The notes under the pieces are model-generated. The model had not been told where the DNA came from. It saw only the letters and a program-made list of their open reading frames with translations, and did no database searches. Positions 1 to 3,708 of a stretch of 6,001 nucleotides of DNA are shown piece after piece. How positions within the stretch are numbered: position 1 is the stretch's first letter; each line of letters starts with the position of its first letter. A program made the translations under genes and the position numbers. This stretch comes from an uncultured Methanobrevibacter sp. (lineage in GTDB: Archaea; Methanobacteriota; Methanobacteria; Methanobacteriales; Methanobacteriaceae): the NCBI GenBank assembly GCA_900317865.1, contig ONIK01000091.1, positions 1 through 6,001 of the forward strand. Reading direction: 5' to 3'.

Positions 1-11
1 AATGAAAAATA

Positions 12-19
12 ATATATTA
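12..19 (+). promoter_or_regulatory. Putative archaeal TATA box for the coiled-coil gene
   Basis: An ATATATTA element follows an A-rich GAAAAAT stretch that could serve as the BRE. It lies about 60 bases before the start codon, so transcription would begin near position 40 and leave a leader of roughly 35 bases. The surrounding DNA is almost pure A/T, so such matches arise easily by chance; the call rests mainly on its position ahead of a gene with a good ribosome binding site. Confidence 0.4.
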
Positions 20-67
20 AATATTAAAGTTAATTAGTTGTAATTAATTTTAAATTGAAACTAAATT

Positions 68-72
68 GGTGA
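68..72 (+). promoter_or_regulatory. Ribosome binding site GGTGA
   Basis: GGTGA matches the anti-Shine-Dalgarno end of methanogen 16S rRNA (...TCACCTCC-3') and sits 4 bases before the ATG at 77. This fixes the start codon of the following gene. The same site, as TGGTGAAA at 67-74, is perfectly complementary to the 3' arm of the gene's own terminator hairpin (TTTCACCA at 591-598). Confidence 0.75.
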
Positions 73-76
73 AAAT

Positions 77-586
77 ATGAGTTTCGAAGAAAAAAAAGAG
101 GAATTAAATATTAAAAAAGAAGAAAAAATATTAAATATTAATGAGAAAAAAGCTAATGCTAAAATAAAATTTGAAGAAAAAGTATTAGAAAAGAAAAAAG
201 CTAGAAATCAGCAAAAAATAGAATCACATCTTGCTTTAGCAGATGCAAGAATTGATGATGCATTAGATGATGCAGACCTAGCCATTTCTATTTTATCAAA
301 TGATGTTGAAGAAGCAATCGAAAACAATGGTGAAGATGCTGATTTAATTTTATTTAAAGCTGACAACCTTTTAGAAGAAATATTGTTAAGAACACAATTA
401 AGAATTCAAATAGCTAAAAATGAATTAATTGCAAACCTTCAAGAAGACCTTGACGATACTATAGAAACAATAAATATTGAAGAAAGCATTTCTGAACTCA
501 AAGATAAAACAGCTACTACAATAACCACTTTAGAAGGAAAAATTGCAACCGAAAAAGAGAATTTCAATAAAAAATATGGTGAATAA
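77..586 (+). CDS. Charged coiled-coil protein of unknown function
   Basis: I do not recognise the family. The 169-residue product is almost wholly predicted helix. It has no proline, cysteine or tryptophan, a single histidine (51), only three glycines, and methionine only at the start. Residues 1-50 are a Lys/Glu-rich charged helix (EEKKEEL, KKEEKIL, EEKVLEKKKA). Residues 55-95 are markedly acidic (DARIDDALDDADLA, DVEEAIE). Residues 95-150 are an amphipathic segment with Leu/Ile spacing typical of coiled coil. There is no signal peptide or membrane segment, so it is probably cytoplasmic and may oligomerise or act as a scaffold; that is inference. The ATG follows a GGTGA site at ideal spacing. 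The gene has its own promoter and terminator and no close same-strand neighbour, so it is probably monocistronic. Coding AT-richness matches its surroundings, and nothing suggests truncation. Confidence 0.85.
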   Translation: MSFEEKKEELNIKKEEKILNINEKKANAKIKFEEKVLEKKKARNQQKIESHLALADARIDDALDDADLAISILSNDVEEAIENNGEDADLILFKADNLLEEILLRTQLRIQIAKNELIANLQEDLDDTIETINIEESISELKDKTATTITTLEGKIATEKENFNKKYGE

Positions 587-609
587 ACAATTTCACCATA
601 TTTATTTTT
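572..609 (+). terminator. 12-bp hairpin terminator overlapping the stop codon
   Basis: AAATATGGTGAA (572-583) and TTCACCATATTT (592-603) form a perfect 12-bp stem with an 8-base loop, followed by ATTTTT. The 5' arm is part of the coding sequence (last codons Tyr-Gly-Glu) and the TAA stop opens the loop. The layout resembles an intrinsic terminator; archaeal termination depends chiefly on the T-tract, so the stem may serve mainly as a 3'-end stabiliser. Confidence 0.7.
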
Positions 610-610
610 C

Positions 611-1333
611 ATTTTATAATTTCACAAGAAATAATTAAAATAATGAGTTAACAGATATTTGGAATTTTATTGATTATACAGGTATTAATTTACCCAAACA
701 TATAGTGCAAGTGCGGTATCATTTATTGCAGGAATTAAATTAATTTTTGCTGTAACTCAACATAACTGGGTTCATTAATCTTCTTTTACATCCCAAATCA
801 GCAATTAGGATATGGATTACGCACTTTTGATTACTTTTGACCAATTTCATGTTGCTGTTGGCATAACACTATAGAAATTATCTACTACTTTTTAGTCAGA
901 TCTGTTTTGTAGTTAAAAAACAAATATTACTAATCAAATGTTCTCACACTAACAAAATATCAACGAAATACTAAAGTAAACATTAAGACGACATACCATT
1001 GGAGCAATTAATTATATTTACAAAAGTCTCCAATGAAAAATTCAATAAGTCTATAATAAAATTATATAAAATTTATATTAACAACAGATCGCCTATATAT
1101 GCGAAGTTAAAAAGTAACCTGATTTTTAGAAAACATGCAGTTAATGTAATACAGACATAATTAAATTAGATATAAATACAATACATCAAATTTAATAAAC
1201 CATAAAATTGATTATTTGGTAGTGTAATCTCGAGGAATATCAAGCAATGAATATTAATGCAACATTATGTTGCGTATCCAAATCTAGAAAATACATATTC
1301 AAAACATACTGTAAAGGATATTACACTTGTTTT
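611..1333. other. Gene-free degenerate intergenic stretch
   Basis: About 720 bases without a convincing gene on either strand: all frames are cut by frequent stops, and no open stretch has both a ribosome binding site and protein-like composition. Short stop-bounded peptides occur near 660-775, but I could not assign them to a family. Several inverted repeats are present: 8 bp at 997-1004/1028-1035 with a 23-base spacer, 6 bp at 1259-1264/1268-1273 with a 3-base loop, and 8 bp at 1221-1228/1320-1327 enclosing the previous one. The stretch may be the remains of decayed genes or may hold an unannotated RNA; nothing seen is decisive. Confidence 0.5.
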
Positions 1334-1371
1334 AAAAAAAGAAAAAGTATGTTGAGATACTTAATCTCAAC
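1334..1371 (-). terminator. Hairpin plus T-tracts ending the adhesin remnant
   Basis: On the minus strand an 8-bp stem (GTTGAGAT/ATCTCAAC, 1351-1358 and 1364-1371, 5-base loop) is followed by T5 (1342-1346) and T7 (1334-1340) tracts. The stem covers the TGA stop at 1367-1369, the same stop-overlapping arrangement as at 572-609. It indicates that this is the natural 3' end of the adhesin-like gene and that only its 5' part has been lost. Confidence 0.7.
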
Positions 1372-1755
1372 CTTTAATAGTTATTTTGTTTGCAATGCTT
1401 GAACCGTTATAACTTGAAGTTATAATGTATTCGCCAGGCATTAAGTTAATGTTTAATCTTGCCGTACCTGAACTGTCAGTTGGCCTATTGTAGAACACAC
1501 CGTTAATGTTAAAGGTTACAGATTGACCAGCATAAGGTTTACCCTGACCGTCAACCAAAGTTGCCTTGAATTGAGTTCCGTCACGATATTTCATATTAAT
1601 ATCCGTAGCATTCAATATAGGCAATACTTTAATGTTATTAGATGCAACACAACCTTTATATTCAGAAGTAATGACATAATCACCAGGCTGGAAGTTAATG
1701 TTGATTTTAGCAATACCGTTTGCATCGTATAACTTTCATCATAACATACACTAAA
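1367..1755 (-). pseudogene. 3' remnant of an Ig-repeat adhesin-like protein gene
   Basis: The open frame runs from about 1735 to the TGA at 1367. It encodes the end of one bacterial-Ig-like repeat (DANGIAKININFQPGDYVIT) and then a full repeat starting near NATDINMKYRDGTQFKATLVD and ending in LMPGEYIITSSYNG...NKITIKG. The two repeat ends align closely (TDANGIAKININFQPGDYVITS against TDSSGTARLNINLMPGEYIITS), as in the tandem surface-domain repeats of Methanobrevibacter adhesin-like proteins. There is no credible start: the only start-like codon inside is a TTG at 1624 in mid-sequence without a ribosome binding site. Upstream of the TGA at 1736 the repeat continues in another frame (SVCYDESYT, about 1728-1755), joining perfectly to DANG if one base is missing near 1727. 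Homology then ends near 1755-1760. This is a dead fragment of a once much larger secreted cell-surface protein; a terminator follows it. Confidence 0.8.
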
Positions 1756-1766
1756 AAAATTTAGTG
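1749..1766. repeat. Inverted repeat CACTAAA/TTTAGTG
   Basis: A 7-bp perfect inverted repeat with an AAAA spacer lies where the recognisable adhesin homology stops. It may be a simple hairpin, part of the tRNA transcript's 3' end, or a trace of the deletion that removed the gene's 5' part. The low-complexity A/T content makes chance a real possibility. Confidence 0.35.
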
Positions 1767-1773
1767 CATATAG

Positions 1774-1789
1774 AAAAAACAGAAAAAAA
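1774..1789 (-). terminator. T-tract terminator of tRNA-Gln
   Basis: Reading the minus strand, T7 (1789-1783) and T6 (1779-1774) tracts occur 25-40 bases after the tRNA 3' end. Runs of T are the usual archaeal termination signal, and no other candidate lies between the tRNA and the adhesin remnant. Confidence 0.55.
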
Positions 1790-1813
1790 GATTAAAATAA
1801 TTGAATAATTAAG

Positions 1814-1885
1814 TAGTCCCGAGCGGAGTCGAACCGCTATCTTTGGGTCCAGGGCCCAAAAGGATTGCCACTACCCCACGGGACT
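1814..1885 (-). tRNA. tRNA-Gln (anticodon CUG)
   Basis: A complete 72-base cloverleaf is visible: acceptor stem AGTCCCG/CGGGACT, D arm GGGT..ATCC with a GTGG loop, anticodon stem TTGGG/CCCAA with the 7-base loop CCCTGGA, a 4-base variable loop, T stem AGCGG/CCGCT with TTCGACT loop, and discriminator A. The anticodon CTG is at 1850-1852 and reads CAG codons. The A1-U72 pair is the feature by which archaeal GatDE recognises tRNA-Gln for transamidation of misacylated Glu-tRNA, and it fits an archaeal host. CCA is not encoded. Oddities: position 33 is C instead of the near-invariant U (1853), and the anticodon stem can extend to 6 bp (TTTGGG/CCCAAA), which leaves an extra base between the D and anticodon stems. 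No intron is present. The next gene downstream is the adhesin remnant. Confidence 0.93.
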
Positions 1886-1909
1886 ATGCTATTATTTTTA
1901 GAAATCATC

Positions 1910-1920
1910 ATATAAATAAG
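1910..1920 (-). promoter_or_regulatory. TATA box of tRNA-Gln
   Basis: The minus strand reads CTTATTTATATG here, a good archaeal TATA element centred about 29 bases before the first tRNA base. That spacing would place the start of transcription at or just before the mature 5' end, as expected for an archaeal tRNA gene. Confidence 0.65.
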
Positions 1921-2148
1921 TAGGGACTGTATGATTGCCGGCATACATGAATTATAAATTAAATTTAAACTCCATTTTTTCCTATCGAATAATTGATTTC
2001 AGCTATTGTAATTTTGATGTTTTGTTATTTTTTACAGACTTTAATTGAAGTTATCTTTTAGAATTTTAATCTTGATTTTTAGAAATACTTTTAATTATTA
2101 TATATACAAGAATTGAAAAAATTTCGGGAAAATCTGATAAAGATATTG
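1921..2148. other. AT-rich gap between the tRNA promoter and the beta-helix gene terminator
   Basis: No gene is supported on either strand. A short inverted repeat (TGTATG 1928-1933 / CATACA 1942-1947) flanks a GCCGGC palindrome just upstream of the tRNA promoter. A TATATATA-like run near 2098-2106 could be a plus-strand promoter for a short transcript ending at the palindrome that follows, but this is not supported by anything else. Confidence 0.4.
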
Positions 2149-2174
2149 AATAGGATTGAAATTTCAATCCTATT
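2149..2174 (-). terminator. Perfect 26-bp palindrome, probable terminator
   Basis: AATAGGATTGAAA is followed directly by its exact reverse complement, a 13-bp arm with no spacer (a hairpin would leave a few central bases unpaired). It lies about 20-70 bases past the possible ends of the beta-helix gene. Reading minus, T-rich sequence with a T6 run (2116-2121) follows. The symmetry means it could equally end plus-strand transcripts or bind a dimeric protein. Confidence 0.6.
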
Positions 2175-2245
2175 TCATATGCTTTTTAAACATCATACGG
2201 GTCCACATAATGGCCTTTCAAGATCTGCCAGACTACCTGATGTTT

Positions 2246-3124
2246 TTATAATCCTAACAGAAACATTACATTCATTGCACCCTCAGACATAGCGTCATAC
2301 TCACTAACCACTTCAGATTCGGCAGCAACTTCAATATATTCAAGACATGCACCCACATATCCTCCCATTGCGCCTCCAATTGCTCCGGCTACAACAGAAA
2401 TACCAATTACAGTTGTATAAACCTTCCAAACCTTAAGTTCCGGATTATAATTATTAGTAGTCATATACCATGAAGTATAAGCACCCATGGCAGCACCGGC
2501 AGCAACACCTGCAATAGGGTTTAAGGTACATACACCAACAACCAGACCAACAACAGCACCAACCACATAACCTGTCACGGCACTAATAAGAGTAGCTTTT
2601 ACTAATGATTCACTTTTAACATACACATACCAATGTTCACCAGTCTCAGTAATATTTTCACCATTAATAACTCTAATGCCTTTATCTGAACGCATGACTG
2701 TTAATGATCCATCTCCCTTTTGTTCTTTGGCATCATCTACACTGCAAATGTCATTACCTTTTTTACTTGCATGGTTATTTTCAAATATGCATTCTTCATA
2801 TTCGAAGTATCCTGCATTAAATACTGCAGCACCACATTTAGCATAGTTATTGTAGAAATAACAGTCATGACAGATGATATATCCTTGATTAAGTATTGCA
2901 CCACCATTAACCACAATATTTCTTACCAAATTACAGGATGAAAGAACACCGTTATCACCGCTCCAGGTAATCATGCTTTTAGAATTCTGATTATTTAGAG
3001 CATTTACGAAGGTTAAATTGGATATTTTAACATTATCCTCTGATACATTAATCATTACAGGTTTTTTCATTCCGTCAATAACATATGCATTACCATTTAC
3101 TGTTATATTGTCGATATTAATCAT
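2246..3124 (-). CDS. Adhesin-like beta-helix protein with glycine-zipper membrane region (main open part of a broken gene)
   Basis: This 292-residue frame is the largest piece of an adhesin-like surface protein. Residues 1-130 have the beta-helix signature of Methanobrevibacter adhesin-like proteins: an ITVNGNAYVIDG opening (7-18), SNLTFVNA (35-42), then coils with GGAILNQG (74-81), CHDCYFYNNYA (85-95), CGAAVFNAG (97-105) and CIFENNHAS (112-120). Residues 174-218 and 236-260 are hydrophobic and dense in small residues with GxxxG-like spacing (GYVVGAVVGLVVG, AGVAAGAAMGA, AGAIGGAMGGYVGA), suggesting two glycine-zipper membrane hairpins. A short acidic tail follows. The ATG at 3124 has no ribosome binding site, and coding homology continues upstream as SDNSV in the same frame and then in another frame (3124-3429), so this is not a native start. 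The end may also be shifted (see findings). It may be a pseudogene part or reflect sequencing errors. Function is inferred: cell-surface attachment. Confidence 0.7.
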   Translation of the reverse strand: MINIDNITVNGNAYVIDGMKKPVMINVSEDNVKISNLTFVNALNNQNSKSMITWSGDNGVLSSCNLVRNIVVNGGAILNQGYIICHDCYFYNNYAKCGAAVFNAGYFEYEECIFENNHASKKGNDICSVDDAKEQKGDGSLTVMRSDKGIRVINGENITETGEHWYVYVKSESLVKATLISAVTGYVVGAVVGLVVGVCTLNPIAGVAAGAAMGAYTSWYMTTNNYNPELKVWKVYTTVIGISVVAGAIGGAMGGYVGACLEYIEVAAESEVVSEYDAMSEGAMNVMFLLGL

Positions 3125-3429
3125 TACACTATTATCAGATTTTCATTGAAATAATAATTTTTAGTTAAATTAATAACGTCTCCAGAGTGATGTTTATTAA
3201 TTTCACGTGACAACTCATTGAAAGTTCCTACGTCACCAGTCATATGAACTTCATTGAAATCTGTGAATACTTTATTGATACTTAACGGACATTTAACATT
3301 AATATTTAAGACACCACGAACGTTTTTGTCTTTTTCATCTTTCATATGGCCAGTTAAATTGTTGTATTCAGCAGCACTGTGAACGGTTATGCTGACCACC
3401 AAATTTTTCAAATAATTACTAATATACAA
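3124..3429 (-). pseudogene. N-terminal part of the broken adhesin-like gene, out of frame with the rest
   Basis: The frame encodes LVVSITVHSAAEYNNLTG, which looks like the end of a signal peptide plus mature start, then KDEKDKNVRGVLNINV, resembling a strand pair of the Ig-like repeats in these proteins, then GTFNELSREINKHHSGDVINL with TKNYYFNEN, the usual lead-in to a beta-helix. It stops with TAA at 3124-3126, directly over the ATG of the next frame. Adding one base near 3136 (AATCTG to AATTCTG) would give YYFNENSDNSVMINIDNI, an uninterrupted junction. The only start-like codon at the 5' end is a TTG at 3429 with no ribosome binding site; the upstream extension of this frame to 3556 is Cys-rich and does not look coding. 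I therefore read it as a fragment of a secreted adhesin-like gene that also has a damaged 5' end. Confidence 0.65.
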
Positions 3430-3695
3430 ATTATTAAAAATATCATTTGCACAGCATACTTTGCTGAAGCGGTATTCACAGACAACAAATCCATTATGTA
3501 AGTCAGAATTGATACTGAAAATATAATCAAAATTATCATGACGAAAACTGCATTAAATGTAATCATTATAAGCAAAACTATTATTATAGAATCTAATACT
3601 GCATTCAGATTTATTGTATCATGTCCAATTGTTGTTGTGAAAAATCTTTTAAAATAAGTGAAGATAATAGCTGAAATGATTGAATTATCAAGCAC
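3408..3695 (-). CDS. Possible small hydrophobic membrane protein
   Basis: A 95-codon frame opens with GTG 13 bases after the helicase stop and ends in TGA inside the 5' part of the adhesin fragment. No family is recognised. Residues 36-67 are one long hydrophobic stretch (IIIVLLIMITFNAVFVMIIL and onward) that could cross the membrane once or twice, and residues 82-95 (VQMIFLIICILVII) form a second. No GGTG-type ribosome binding site precedes the GTG, so the start is doubtful. The other minus frames are closed or Cys-rich here, which favours this one. Alternatives: a chance frame in AT-rich DNA, where ATT/ATA/TTT codons make any frame look hydrophobic; or its last 12 residues from Met-84 (3446) are the lost signal peptide of the adhesin-like gene, joined to it by a one-base shift near 3410. 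Confidence 0.4.
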   Translation of the reverse strand: MLDNSIISAIIFTYFKRFFTTTIGHDTINLNAVLDSIIIVLLIMITFNAVFVMIILIIFSVSILTYIMDLLSVNTASAKYAVQMIFLIICILVII

Positions 3696-3708
3696 AGAAT
3701 TGATTTAA

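Noticed and set aside
660..775. Short peptides between stops that resemble pieces of membrane or transposase proteins on both strands
   Set aside because: No stretch exceeds about 35 residues and no family motif can be named, so calling an insertion-sequence remnant would be guesswork.
1523..1732. Plus-strand open frame of 69 codons
   Set aside because: It is antisense to the adhesin remnant, whose minus-strand translation has clear Ig-repeat homology; the plus product has no recognisable features.
1814..1885. tRNA-Pro (anticodon TGG) as an alternative reading
   Set aside because: TGG would need a different loop register that breaks the GGG/CCC anticodon stem, and A1-U72 fits archaeal tRNA-Gln.
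2720..2941. Plus-strand open frame of 73 codons with hydrophobic product
   Set aside because: Antisense shadow of the beta-helix coding region, which has family-typical motifs on the minus strand.
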